This document shows, one piece after another, positions 7,986-17,644 of a DNA stretch of 64,000 nt. A program made the position numbers and the translations under genes. The stretch spans positions 1 through 64,000 of the forward strand of contig NZ_FOTR01000018.1 in NCBI RefSeq assembly GCF_900114645.1, in the 5' to 3' direction. How positions within the stretch are numbered: the first letter of the stretch is position 1; every line of letters starts with the position of its first letter. This stretch comes from Gracilibacillus orientalis (GTDB taxonomy: Bacteria; Bacillota; Bacilli; Bacillales; Amphibacillaceae). The notes below the pieces were generated by a model that did no database searches, was not told the DNA's origin, and was given only the letters and a program-made list of their open reading frames with translations.

Positions 7986-10331
7986 ATGAAAAACAATAAG
8001 TTTTTTTCAAATATGAAGGATTGGTTCGTTAGTCGTTGGCAAAGTAATTACTTTAGGAAAAGTTTCCTAATGATTTTATTTATCACTTCTATTCCAGGCA
8101 TTATATCAGGTGTTGGAATCTATACATTTGGTTTAAGTTCTACAGAAAATGAATTGCGAAAAGTCCATTTAGAAGAAATAGATGAGCGTTCGCAAAATAT
8201 TGATGATCAATTTAATTATTTGGAAGAATCACTTACCTATTGGGCATTTGAACCAACTTTTAATTATCACCTAACTTCCACGGATTTTGTTTATGACTTT
8301 CAAGTAACAAGAGAAATTATGAAAAAATTATTGATATTGCAAGGTAGTCAATCTCTTATAAGTGAGGTTAATTTGTTTATCGAAGCAGAACAAGGACCTA
8401 TTTTATTCAATCCATATTTGAATCATATAAGCGAAGATGGAGTACAGAAAGCGTATCAGACTTTGTTGGAAGCTCCTAAAAATATTTCTTGGGATCACGA
8501 TGAAGCATTTTTTCAACATACAGAATTTCCTAATAACCTGATCTTAACACACCAAATACCTGGGGTGATAAGTAGTCCGTTTGGAGCAATTATTGTTTCT
8601 ATCGACAGTGAAAGTCTTAAAAGTACGCTTGAAACCTTAACACCTTATAGTAATGGGATTACGTTACTAATGGATGAGGATAATGATTTGTTGTTATCGA
8701 CTGAAGAATCTGCAGAACATAACTTTACGAATAAGCTAGTCTCCATGTTTTCCAATCAGGATATATCTGATCATTCATTTCAAATGGATTGGGATGATAA
8801 AACATATTCGATTTCCTATGGTGCTTTTGATCGTGTTGGATCGCAGTGGACGTATGTCTCGGCAGCCCCAATATCAGCTATTACTTCACCAATTATTACG
8901 ATTTCAAAAATAATTCTTATTGCCAGTTTGACTATTTTTGGATTAGCATTTTTACTAACATTATTTGCATCGAACCGTTTGTATCAACCTATAAGAAATT
9001 TGACAAGTAGTTTTACAACATCTAATCACTCAACAACAAAAGGAACAAGAGATGAATTTAAACAAATTCGTGATCGAATAGATACCTTGACATCTGAAAG
9101 TGAACAATTGGAAAAAAGAATTACGTATCAAATACCTCAACTAAGACAGAACTTCCTTATTCAGTTAACGAAAGGATTTTTATATGATTTTGACGAAAAG
9201 GCATTAAAGAAAAGAATGGAAAACTATCGGTGGAATGTAGAAAATCACTCGTTTGTATTATTAGATATTCAATTAACAGGCATGTATAAGAAAGAGGAAC
9301 ATAAGTATGAAGATGATAGTTTAATTGCTTTTGCTATGGCAAATATTGCTGAAGATTTAACGAAAGAGTACATGGATCAGTATACCGTACTTAATCAATA
9401 TGATATGACGGCTACCATATTTTTAATAGTTCCTAACCAAATCACAAATTCGACGGAACTTTTAAAACAACTTGTCCATGATATTTCAATAGCTATCAAC
9501 CGCGTATTATCGAGATATGTCACGATTACCATCAGTTCGAAGACACCGAAAATAAAAGATATTAATTACCTTTTTGAAGAAATAGGAAGAGTCAAACGTT
9601 TTCGAGATTTTAATAATCAAAATCAAATTCTTATGTTAAATGAAGTGGAAAAAGATGTGTCAGGTCAAAGATTATTCTATCCTTTTGAAATGGAAAAGGA
9701 GATTATACAGTGTATTAGAAGAGGTAAAGTGAATGAAGCGGAGGAGTTGATCCGTCCGTTCTTCGATGAGCTACTTGAAAACAGTACAAAAGAAGTAAGT
9801 GTTCAAGCTGGAATAATGCAATTATATAGTGCGATTCAACATGAAATATTACTTTCAGGTGTTGATCCGGTAGTTTTGTATAAAGGACGCAATATGTATG
9901 GAGAGTTGTCCCAACTTCGTGAAGTAGAATGGATAGTGAAATGGTTAATTGAACAAGTGATTACACCATATATCACCTATGTGGAAGATAATATGAACAT
10001 GGAAATGAAAATGGTTGTCGATAAAATTGTTTCTTATATAGAGGAACATTACATGGAAGATATCTCACTTGAAAGTTGTGCGGATTATGTTGATACAACA
10101 CCTTATACATTAAGTAAAGCATTTAAAAAAGTATATGGTGACAATTTTATAGATTACCTGACAAAAATAAGAATGAATAAAGCAAAAGAGCTGTTATTAC
10201 AAACAAATATGAAAATACATGAAATTGCAGAAGAAGTTGGATACAGGCATAGTTATTTTAATAGAATATTTAAAAAACATGTAGGTTTGCCTCCGAGTCA
10301 ATATCGTAAATCGAGAGCAAGTAATTCTTAG
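7986..10331 (+). CDS. YesS-like membrane-bound AraC-family transcriptional regulator
   Basis: About 781 residues. One membrane helix near residues 25-47, an extracytoplasmic sensor-like region (about 50-290), a second helix (about 295-320), a cytoplasmic linker, and a C-terminal pair of AraC/XylS helix-turn-helix motifs (last ~100 residues, with ISLESCADYV and MKIHEIAEEVGY). This is the layout of B. subtilis YesS, the activator of rhamnogalacturonan genes. The ATG at 7986 is preferred over the in-frame GTG at 7977 because GAGGTG sits 6 bases before it. It is followed 11 bases later by the GH106-like gene. The likely role is activation of the flanking operons; the inducer is unknown. Confidence 0.85.
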   Translation: MKNNKFFSNMKDWFVSRWQSNYFRKSFLMILFITSIPGIISGVGIYTFGLSSTENELRKVHLEEIDERSQNIDDQFNYLEESLTYWAFEPTFNYHLTSTDFVYDFQVTREIMKKLLILQGSQSLISEVNLFIEAEQGPILFNPYLNHISEDGVQKAYQTLLEAPKNISWDHDEAFFQHTEFPNNLILTHQIPGVISSPFGAIIVSIDSESLKSTLETLTPYSNGITLLMDEDNDLLLSTEESAEHNFTNKLVSMFSNQDISDHSFQMDWDDKTYSISYGAFDRVGSQWTYVSAAPISAITSPIITISKIILIASLTIFGLAFLLTLFASNRLYQPIRNLTSSFTTSNHSTTKGTRDEFKQIRDRIDTLTSESEQLEKRITYQIPQLRQNFLIQLTKGFLYDFDEKALKKRMENYRWNVENHSFVLLDIQLTGMYKKEEHKYEDDSLIAFAMANIAEDLTKEYMDQYTVLNQYDMTATIFLIVPNQITNSTELLKQLVHDISIAINRVLSRYVTITISSKTPKIKDINYLFEEIGRVKRFRDFNNQNQILMLNEVEKDVSGQRLFYPFEMEKEIIQCIRRGKVNEAEELIRPFFDELLENSTKEVSVQAGIMQLYSAIQHEILLSGVDPVVLYKGRNMYGELSQLREVEWIVKWLIEQVITPYITYVEDNMNMEMKMVVDKIVSYIEEHYMEDISLESCADYVDTTPYTLSKAFKKVYGDNFIDYLTKIRMNKAKELLLQTNMKIHEIAEEVGYRHSYFNRIFKKHVGLPPSQYRKSRASNS

Positions 10332-10342
10332 GAGGAATGTAA

Positions 10343-12847
10343 ATGGATGCTTTATATCAACAATTTTTAAATCCAACATCAGAATTTTCACCAATGCCAT
10401 TTTGGTTTTGGAATGATCGTCTAGATAAGGAAACATTACAAAACCAAATAGAAGATTTTCAAGATAAGGGTGTGGAAGGCTTTGTCTTACACCCGAGAAT
10501 AGGTATTCCTGAACAAACAAAATATTTATCAGATGAATTTATGGAATATGTAAAGTTTGCCGTTGAGGAAGCAAACAGACGTAACATGCATGTTATTTTA
10601 TATGATGAAGCGATGTATCCTTCCGGAGCAGCTAATGGAAAAGTGGTAGAAAAAGATCCTACATATGCGAGTAGAGGATTGTATGTTAAGGTCATTGATC
10701 CAATAGATCATGCAATGGAGATACCATTGCAAAAAGATGATCGCTTAGTGGCAATCTATTTAGCTGCTAAAAATGGTACAGACTGCTATCATGCAGAACA
10801 AATAAGCTGTATCTATCCTCTAAATGCACAGGTTGTGGAACTGAAAGATGAAAAAGTAATGATCTCTGAAGAGGTAATCGAATCATATTTTCAAGTAAAC
10901 AATCGAAGAAAAGAAGATTACACCTGTATTTTTTTAATGGAAAGTTATACACAAGGTACCATTAGAGGGGTTCACAAGAATCAAGATGATGGACAAATAA
11001 ATGCACCACGTTCAGCAGATCTCTTAAATCCAACGGCGGTGAAAGCATTTATCAACATTACACATGAGAGATACAAGGAAGTGGTAGGCGCATATTTCGG
11101 AAATACTGTTTTTGCGATGTTTACTGATGAACCAGATATTACAGGAAGAAACGCCAAACCAGGTTGTTTGCCATGGACTAAGGACTTTGAGAAATATTTA
11201 TATCATGAGGGTTTACATATTGAAGACTTACCAGGTTTGTTTTTTGATATTGGTGAAAAAACAAAAAACGTAAAGCAAATCTACGAAAAAGCAATTAATA
11301 AGCGAATGCTAGAAACTTATTATATACCGATTGCAGAATGGTGTGAAAAAAATCATCTGTTTTTAACAGGACATCCTGCCAAAAGTGATGATATTGGTCT
11401 ACAAAAATCCTTTACTATTCCGGGTCAAGATGTGGTTTGGAGATGGGTAGCACCTGAAAAAGAAAAAGGGATAACTGGTGAACACTCCACTGCCGCAAAA
11501 TGTGGTAGTGATGCTGGTAGGCATTATAATCGACGTAGAAATTTGAATGAGTATTTAGGTGTTTGTGGCGTTGATAATAGTTGGAATCTTTCAGCATCTG
11601 ACATGAAATGGTATACAGATTGGTTGGCGGTAAGAGGGGTGAATTTATTTTGTCCACATGCCTTTTACTATTCAATAGAGGGTGAAGAAAGAAGTCATGA
11701 ACGCCCGCCTGATGTTGGTCTTAATAATGTTTGGTGGCCGTATTATCGATATTTCAGTACGTATATCAAAAGAATAAGTTGGCTTATGACAGATAGTGTC
11801 AATCAGGCAGAGGTAGCAATTTTATCTTTAAATAATCATATGCCATGGAAAGTGGCTAAGTATTTTTATGAGCATCAAATCGAATTTAATTATTTGCATG
11901 AATCCTTATTTGTTGATAATCAAATAGAAGTAAAAGGGGATCGTCTTCTCGTCGGTCAACAGTCATACCGCTCTGTAGTAGTTGATAATATGGATTTGTC
12001 ATTATTTGATCAAACAGTTGTTGAACAATTAGAACAGTTTGTATCAAATGGAGGTAAAGTTTATTTCATTACTGACAATGTAGACAAAGAAGTTTTATCT
12101 ACTGTTATTTATATATCCCCAACCGATGAAGAGCGACTAGAAATGCACTTTTCACCATATCGAAATGCAATAGTGCAAGGGGTTAGTCAGACAATCCGAA
12201 TGACAAAAATAAAAAAGAGTGGTCGTTTGTTTTATTTTATAACTAATGAAGGTGATGTTCATTATAAAGGGAAAATACAATTTGTCTCCGATCAACCGAC
12301 AAAAGAATGGAATCCCTGGACAGGTGAAGCTCGGTCTTTAATCAATCAGAATGATAAGGAATATTTGCTTGAGCTTCCACACCGAGAATCGATTATTTGG
12401 TGTGTAGAAGACGACGTTGCTTCTACTAAAAAACAAACATGTAATCAAGTAGTGGAAATTAATCCGAACCTACTTGTACAAGACAAAGCAAAGGATGTTT
12501 GGAATAGATCAGAGTTGTGTGATTGGAGTAAGTGTGAGGATCTTCAACATTTTTCAGGTACGATTGAATACCAATTTGTTTTTCAATATGATGGTGATAA
12601 ATTGGATGAGATAGTTATTGATTTAGGAGCTGTTTATGAAATAGCGGAGGTAACGCTCAATCATTCAAAATCAGAAGTGAAAATGTGGGCGCCATATCAT
12701 GTATCATTTCCAGGAAAAATAGTAAAACAAGAAGAAAACTTACTTCAAGTTCGTGTCACTAATAACAGTGCCAACCTTATGGACAAAGAATTATTACCAT
12801 CTGGATTGATCGGTCCCGTTAGAATAATAGGGAATAACTATGAATAA
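10343..12847 (+). CDS. GH106-like putative alpha-L-rhamnosidase
   Basis: An 834-residue protein with no signal peptide. The N-terminal barrel carries PMPFWFWNDRLD, DKGVEGFVLHPR, LYDEAMYPSGAANG and MFTDEPDITG, features of the GH106/alpha-L-rhamnosidase-like glycosyl hydrolases. The C-terminal ~120 residues resemble the galactose-binding jelly-roll seen in these proteins. It is shorter than classical GH106 enzymes (about 1000-1100 residues), so it may belong to a related family. Between a rhamnogalacturonan regulator and an acetylesterase, removal of terminal rhamnose from imported fragments is the most likely task. A good GGAGG precedes the ATG. The reaction itself is inferred. Confidence 0.65.
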   Translation: MDALYQQFLNPTSEFSPMPFWFWNDRLDKETLQNQIEDFQDKGVEGFVLHPRIGIPEQTKYLSDEFMEYVKFAVEEANRRNMHVILYDEAMYPSGAANGKVVEKDPTYASRGLYVKVIDPIDHAMEIPLQKDDRLVAIYLAAKNGTDCYHAEQISCIYPLNAQVVELKDEKVMISEEVIESYFQVNNRRKEDYTCIFLMESYTQGTIRGVHKNQDDGQINAPRSADLLNPTAVKAFINITHERYKEVVGAYFGNTVFAMFTDEPDITGRNAKPGCLPWTKDFEKYLYHEGLHIEDLPGLFFDIGEKTKNVKQIYEKAINKRMLETYYIPIAEWCEKNHLFLTGHPAKSDDIGLQKSFTIPGQDVVWRWVAPEKEKGITGEHSTAAKCGSDAGRHYNRRRNLNEYLGVCGVDNSWNLSASDMKWYTDWLAVRGVNLFCPHAFYYSIEGEERSHERPPDVGLNNVWWPYYRYFSTYIKRISWLMTDSVNQAEVAILSLNNHMPWKVAKYFYEHQIEFNYLHESLFVDNQIEVKGDRLLVGQQSYRSVVVDNMDLSLFDQTVVEQLEQFVSNGGKVYFITDNVDKEVLSTVIYISPTDEERLEMHFSPYRNAIVQGVSQTIRMTKIKKSGRLFYFITNEGDVHYKGKIQFVSDQPTKEWNPWTGEARSLINQNDKEYLLELPHRESIIWCVEDDVASTKKQTCNQVVEINPNLLVQDKAKDVWNRSELCDWSKCEDLQHFSGTIEYQFVFQYDGDKLDEIVIDLGAVYEIAEVTLNHSKSEVKMWAPYHVSFPGKIVKQEENLLQVRVTNNSANLMDKELLPSGLIGPVRIIGNNYE

Positions 12848-12865
12848 AAGAAAAGGGCTGAGAGA

Positions 12866-13492
12866 ATGAAGGCACGACTATTCTTAGCAAGTGATTCTAC
12901 ATGTCAAACTTATCAGGAAAAAGATGCTCCACAAGCAGGATGGGGACAGTTTTTACCAAACTATTTAAAAGAATATTCCGTATTCAATCATGCAATTGGT
13001 GGCCGAAGTTCGAGGACGTTTATCGAAGAAGGTAGATTAAAAGAAATCGAAAAAAACATTACAGAGGGAGATTATCTCCTTGTCCAAATGGGCCATAATG
13101 ACGCAACAAAAGAGAAACCGGAAAGATATACAGAAGCCTATATAGATTATAAAGAATATTTAAAACAGTATATAGAAGTTGCGAGGGTAAACAAAGCAAT
13201 ACCAATATTGATAACACCAGTTGCCCGATTGCATTTTGTTTCTGGCGAATTTTTAGTCGATTTTGGTGATTATTGTAATGCCATGAAAGAAGTTGCAGAA
13301 GAAGCGGGATGTCCATTAATAGATTTAATGACGTTGAGTATTCATCATCTAACAGAAATAGGATTTGATGAAGCAAAAACATTATATATGGTCGATGTGA
13401 ATGGGACGGACCATACTCATTTTACTGCAAAAGGAGCGGATCAAATCGCAATTATAGTTGCAAAACAATTACAATCCATTATAATATCATAA
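12866..13492 (+). CDS. Rhamnogalacturonan acetylesterase (SGNH hydrolase, YesT/RhgT-like, CE12)
   Basis: A 208-residue cytosolic SGNH/GDSL hydrolase. The blocks are visible: the nucleophile in ASDSTC (Ser11), the Gly block NHAIGGRSSRTF, the Asn block QMGHND, and the C-terminal Asp-His block DHTHFTAKGA. It matches B. subtilis YesT/RhgT (CE12), which removes acetyl groups from galacturonate residues of rhamnogalacturonan I so lyases and hydrolases can work. It follows the GH106-like gene by 18 bases and ends with a terminator, so regulator, rhamnosidase and esterase likely form one operon. Confidence 0.88.
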   Translation: MKARLFLASDSTCQTYQEKDAPQAGWGQFLPNYLKEYSVFNHAIGGRSSRTFIEEGRLKEIEKNITEGDYLLVQMGHNDATKEKPERYTEAYIDYKEYLKQYIEVARVNKAIPILITPVARLHFVSGEFLVDFGDYCNAMKEVAEEAGCPLIDLMTLSIHHLTEIGFDEAKTLYMVDVNGTDHTHFTAKGADQIAIIVAKQLQSIIIS

Positions 13493-13504
13493 CTAACTGT
13501 GATA

Positions 13505-13536
13505 AAATCCCCGTACTTATGCAGTATGGGGATTTT
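13505..13536 (+). terminator. Rho-independent terminator after the acetylesterase
   Basis: ATCCCCGTACT and AGTATGGGGAT form an 11-bp stem with one G-U pair, followed by TTTTT. It closes the regulator-rhamnosidase-esterase unit. Confidence 0.85.
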
Positions 13537-13784
13537 TCTCTAATAAATATAACAAGTTGGAAGAGATGAGAAGAAATTCTATGGGAAACAACTAATACAA
13601 TTTCGCAATGGTGTATCAATACGATTGATTGTTTGGAAATTTTATAGTATAGAACATATAATACCAGCTTGCAAAAAAGTGTTATATCGAAAAAAAAGTG
13701 TTAAAACAGAATTGCAAACCCTTACAAACTAAGGTTGTAGATTATCTTGTAAGAATGAACAAAAATTGAATATTGATGGAAAAA

Positions 13785-13798
13785 TGAAAGCGTTTTAT
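13785..13798 (+). promoter_or_regulatory. Possible cre-like site upstream of the ABC importer
   Basis: TGAAAGCGTTTTAT keeps the TGAAAGCG half of cre but misses the final CA. It lies in the 400-base leader (13537-13936) before the substrate-binding protein, in which no ORF is convincing and which must hold the promoter. Confidence 0.35.
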
Positions 13799-13936
13799 AT
13801 TTGATTCAACGACACACATTGATTCCTTTTCAAAATTTAAGAAAAGGGGGAAACAAAAAATAGAAATCATTTTGTGAAAATGAAAAAGGAAATGTGGTAG
13901 TCTAATATGATTTAGTCAATTTCAGGGAGGGTCAAA

Positions 13937-15475
13937 ATGAAATCAAAATTTCTTCGTTATTTATTAATGGGTTTATTTGTAGTTGGAATATTAGTAGTAA
14001 CAGGTTGTAGTGATAATAGTGACACTGCAGGTAGTGATAGTGGTGATTCAGGGAGTGAACAAACTGATGAAAGTTCGGAAGAAAGAATGCATTTGCGTGT
14101 ATTTGCCCCCACTTTTACTACAGAACCACCAACAGATGATAGTCCAGTCTTAAAGAAAATAGAAGATTACACAAATAAAAAGATTACGATGGAGTGGGCA
14201 CCTAACAGTAACATAGATGATAAGTTCAATATTACTTTATCATCAGGAGACTTACCGCATGTTATGATGGTCCCTGGTAAATCACCAAGTTTTGTCAGTG
14301 CAGTAGAAGATGGAGCATTTTGGGAATTAGGTTCTTATTTGGAGGAATATCCAAATCTAAGTCAGGCTAATGAAATTATTATGAATAATAGTTCGATTAA
14401 TGGAGATATTTATGGAATTCCTCGTACACGTGATTTGGGTCGTAATGGTGTCATTATTCGCAAAGATTGGTTAGAGAACCTTAGTTTGGAGAAGCCAGAA
14501 ACAATTGATGATTTTTATAATATGTTAAAAGCATTTTCTGAAGAAGACCCAGATGGAAATGGAACAGATGATACGTATGGTATGGTTGTTTCAAAATATG
14601 AAGGCCCGTGGGATGTCATGCAAACATGGTTTGGTGTACCAAATAAATGGGGTGAAGATGAAAGTGGTGAATTATATCCATTCTTCATGGATGATAATTA
14701 CCTAGAGTCATTAAACTTCTTTAAAAAGCTTTATGATGAAGGTCTTGTGAACGATGATTTCGCTGTAATGGATCCAGCACAATGGTCTGATCCTGTAATA
14801 TCTGGTGAAGCAGGTGTTCAAGTAAACGTATTGGATGAAGGTCATCGAATTCAAGAAAAAATCATTGATGCAAATCCTGATAATGCGGATCCAATCACTG
14901 TAATAAAAACCGTAGAAGGTCCTACAGGATTACACAATTTACCGACATCTGGTTATTCAGGTATGCTTTCTGTTTCCAAAACGTCAGTTAAATCAGAAGA
15001 AGAATTAAAACAAGTGCTTGATTTTCTTGACAAAATGAATGATGAAGAAGCACAAAAGCTTGCAGAGAACGGTATAGAAGGAAAGCATTATGAGAAAGTA
15101 GATGGAGAATATCAATCAAAAGTAAAGGATGATCCAGCACTACAAGCAGAAGTAGATGGATTTAATCAAATGTTAATGTATATTCCAGAAGCTAAATCGA
15201 TAAAACCTGATTCATCACCATTGCGTGAGTTAGAAACACAATTAAAGGTCGAGAATGAAGATATAGTTGTTGCAAACCCAGCAGAATCATATATTTCAGA
15301 AGTATACTCTAAAAAAGGTCAGCAACTTGACAATATCATTTTAGATGCACGTATTAAATATATTGTTGGGCAAATCGATGAAGCAGGATTAGAAGATGCT
15401 GTAGAGCGTTGGAAAAGTTCTGGTGGTACAGAATACATTGAGGAAATCAATCAATTACATCAAGATGCTCAGTGA
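13937..15475 (+). CDS. Sugar ABC transporter substrate-binding lipoprotein (LplA-like)
   Basis: A 512-residue lipoprotein. The signal peptide ends in the lipobox VVTGC with Cys24 as the lipidated residue, then comes an acidic S/D/G/E-rich linker and a family 1 solute-binding domain as in LplA/YtcQ-type proteins. It should capture oligogalacturonide or rhamnogalacturonan oligosaccharides outside the membrane and hand them to the two permeases downstream. GGGAGG lies 7 bases before the ATG. The strongly acidic linker (DSGDSGSEQTDESSEE) fits a salt-tolerant host. The ligand is inferred from context. Confidence 0.88.
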   Translation: MKSKFLRYLLMGLFVVGILVVTGCSDNSDTAGSDSGDSGSEQTDESSEERMHLRVFAPTFTTEPPTDDSPVLKKIEDYTNKKITMEWAPNSNIDDKFNITLSSGDLPHVMMVPGKSPSFVSAVEDGAFWELGSYLEEYPNLSQANEIIMNNSSINGDIYGIPRTRDLGRNGVIIRKDWLENLSLEKPETIDDFYNMLKAFSEEDPDGNGTDDTYGMVVSKYEGPWDVMQTWFGVPNKWGEDESGELYPFFMDDNYLESLNFFKKLYDEGLVNDDFAVMDPAQWSDPVISGEAGVQVNVLDEGHRIQEKIIDANPDNADPITVIKTVEGPTGLHNLPTSGYSGMLSVSKTSVKSEEELKQVLDFLDKMNDEEAQKLAENGIEGKHYEKVDGEYQSKVKDDPALQAEVDGFNQMLMYIPEAKSIKPDSSPLRELETQLKVENEDIVVANPAESYISEVYSKKGQQLDNIILDARIKYIVGQIDEAGLEDAVERWKSSGGTEYIEEINQLHQDAQ

Positions 15476-15494
15476 TAATATGTAATGCATAACT

Positions 15495-15528
15495 AGTAAA
15501 AAGCAGGTCTTGTAACCTGCTTTTTACT
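15495..15528 (+). terminator. Intercistronic hairpin between binding protein and permeases
   Basis: AGTAAAAAGCAGGT and ACCTGCTTTTTACT form a perfect 14-bp stem with a 6-base loop, 20 bases after the binding-protein stop. It probably stops part of the transcripts or protects the upstream mRNA, so the binding protein is made in excess over the permeases. Confidence 0.7.
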
Positions 15529-15555
15529 TCAAATACTAGGTTAAGAGGGGATTCG

Positions 15556-16506
15556 ATGGAAAATGTACATGAAAATAAGATAAACAGTGTTGGACAACAA
15601 AAGAAAAGTAAATGGAGTCAAATATTAAAAGAAAAATGGCTCTATTTTATGATATTACCAGGATTAGCTTATTTTATTATCTTTAAGTACGTCCCTATGT
15701 GGGGGATAATTATTGCTTTTCAAGATTATTCACCTTTTCTAGGAGTATGGCAAAGTCAATGGGTGGGGTTGGAACATTTTCAATATTTCTTTTCAAATCC
15801 TGACTTTTTACGATTATTAAGAAATACGTTTATCTTAGCTCTATATGACCTTGTCTTCTTTTTCCCAGCACCAATCATTTTATCTTTGATGCTGAATGAA
15901 ATAAGGTTAAGTGCCTATAAGCGTACACTGCAAACATTTGTATATGTACCACACTTTATGTCTTGGGTAATTATTGCAAGTATCAGTTATGTGTTTTTGA
16001 CAACTGGTGGAGGTTTAGTAAACGATTTAATTGCAAGATTTATAGGAACAGAAGTTAATTTCTTGTCAAGTCCTGAGTGGTTTAGACCGATGATTATCGG
16101 ACAAATTATTTGGAAAGAAACAGGTTGGGGTACAGTAATCTTCCTAGCAGCCTTAGCAAGTGTTGATCAAGAACAGTATGAAGCTGCTATCGTTGATGGT
16201 GCAGGTCGATTCCGTAGACTTTGGCATGTTACCTTGCCAGGATTACGAAGTACGATTGTAATTTTATTAATTTTAAGACTGGGTAATTTTCTAGACACAG
16301 GTTTTCAGCAAATATACTTAATGTCCAACTCGTTAAACCGTAGTGTGGCAGATGTGTTTGATACGTATGTATACTTTGTCGGTATCACCGAAGGGGCGTT
16401 TAGTTACAGTACTGCTGTTGGTTTATTTAAATCAATTGTAGGTATCGTTTTAATTGTTGGTGCCGATAGATTTGCTAAAAAATTAGGTCAGAGTGGTTTA
16501 TTCTAA
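15556..16506 (+). CDS. Sugar ABC transporter permease (LplB-like)
   Basis: A 316-residue inner-membrane protein with about six hydrophobic segments. The EAA loop EAAIVDGAGRFRRLWHV near residues 213-230 contacts the ATPase. It is most like LplB/YtcP-type permeases of the CUT1 group. The leader before the first helix (about 25 residues) is polar and basic. It pairs with the next gene to form the channel; no ATPase gene is in the locus, so a shared MsmX-type ATPase encoded elsewhere is expected. AAGAGGGGA lies upstream of the ATG. Confidence 0.9.
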   Translation: MENVHENKINSVGQQKKSKWSQILKEKWLYFMILPGLAYFIIFKYVPMWGIIIAFQDYSPFLGVWQSQWVGLEHFQYFFSNPDFLRLLRNTFILALYDLVFFFPAPIILSLMLNEIRLSAYKRTLQTFVYVPHFMSWVIIASISYVFLTTGGGLVNDLIARFIGTEVNFLSSPEWFRPMIIGQIIWKETGWGTVIFLAALASVDQEQYEAAIVDGAGRFRRLWHVTLPGLRSTIVILLILRLGNFLDTGFQQIYLMSNSLNRSVADVFDTYVYFVGITEGAFSYSTAVGLFKSIVGIVLIVGADRFAKKLGQSGLF

Positions 16507-16539
16507 CCTAATCAACAAGAAGAGGAGGGGTTATTAAAC

Positions 16540-17418
16540 ATGCACAAAATGCATAATACAGGTCCAGGAAGAGTATTTGATATTTTTAATCACATATTTC
16601 TGGCGGTAGTAGCGATGATTACCGTAATTCCATTTTTATATATTATAGGTGGTTCATTTGCTTCTGAGTCAGAACTTGCGACAAGATCATTTTTTGTCAT
16701 ACCACATGAATTTACAACAAACGCTTATAATTATATATTTTCAACAGATGCGGTACTTAGAAGCTTAGGTATATCAATCCTTGTAACTGTGTTAGGTACA
16801 CTTGTCAGTATGATCCTAACACTTACTATGGCTTACCCATTATCAAGACCAACTATGATAGGACGTAACTTATTATTGAACTTAATTTTGTTTTCGATGC
16901 TTTTTGGTGGGGGTATGATTCCTACTTATTTACTTGTAAAAGAGTTAGGTTTATTAGATTCAATTTGGGCGTTAATTTTGCCAGTAGCGATTAATCCATT
17001 TAATTTAATTATCGTTAAAACGTTCTTTCAGCAATTGCCCAAGGAATTAGAAGATGCATCCAAAATAGATGGCTGTACAGAGTTCCAAACATTTTGGAGA
17101 GTTATGTTGCCACTATCAAAACCAGTAATTGCGACTTTTACATTATTTTATGCAGTATTTTATTGGAACGATTTCTTCAATGCCTTACTTTATTTAACAG
17201 ATACATCAAAATGGCCCATTCAATTATTACTTCAACAGTTAGTAATGGTAGCAAATACAGGATTAGGAGACTTACAAGAGGCCTCTCTATATGAACCACC
17301 TGAAGAATCAGTTAAGTTAGCGGTTATTGTTGTAGCGACAGTTCCCATTTTAATATTCTATCCGTTTTTACAAAAGCACTTTGCCAAAGGTGTCATGCTA
17401 GGTTCCGTGAAAGGATAG
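16540..17418 (+). CDS. Carbohydrate ABC transporter permease (LplC-like)
   Basis: A 292-residue permease with six predicted membrane segments and the EAA loop EDASKIDGCTEFQTFWRV around residues 168-185. It belongs to the LplC/YtcP group of MalG-type permeases and works with the preceding LplB-like subunit. GAGGAGGGG lies upstream of its ATG, 33 bases after the previous stop. The substrate, as for the rest of the importer, is probably a rhamnogalacturonan-derived oligosaccharide. Confidence 0.9.
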   Translation: MHKMHNTGPGRVFDIFNHIFLAVVAMITVIPFLYIIGGSFASESELATRSFFVIPHEFTTNAYNYIFSTDAVLRSLGISILVTVLGTLVSMILTLTMAYPLSRPTMIGRNLLLNLILFSMLFGGGMIPTYLLVKELGLLDSIWALILPVAINPFNLIIVKTFFQQLPKELEDASKIDGCTEFQTFWRVMLPLSKPVIATFTLFYAVFYWNDFFNALLYLTDTSKWPIQLLLQQLVMVANTGLGDLQEASLYEPPEESVKLAVIVVATVPILIFYPFLQKHFAKGVMLGSVKG

Positions 17419-17441
17419 TATACCATGGCTAACTATTAGCT

Positions 17442-17478
17442 CGGACAGAAGGTGTATGGAGATATTTACTTCTGTCCG
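17442..17478 (+). other. Hairpin without T-tract between permease and YesU-like gene
   Basis: CGGACAGAAG (17442-17451) and CTTCTGTCCG (17469-17478) pair perfectly. No run of T follows, so it is more likely an mRNA processing or stability element than a terminator. The rest of the 226-base gap shows nothing definite. Confidence 0.45.
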
Positions 17479-17644
17479 TGAATAAGAAGGATTAGAACAA
17501 ATGACTATCATAGGAGATGAGGTAGTTCTTTGTTTCCGTCTTTCTTATAGGTATTCAAGTATTTAGCTTTATTTGAACTATATATCAAAACTTTTCAGTT
17601 TTTGAAAATATGTATGTTGATTTAAGTATGGGAGGAAATGGATA

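Noticed and set aside
13937-17418. Search for an ABC ATPase gene in the sugar importer
   Set aside because: None found around the locus; Lpl-type systems normally borrow MsmX, so the absence is not evidence of a broken system.
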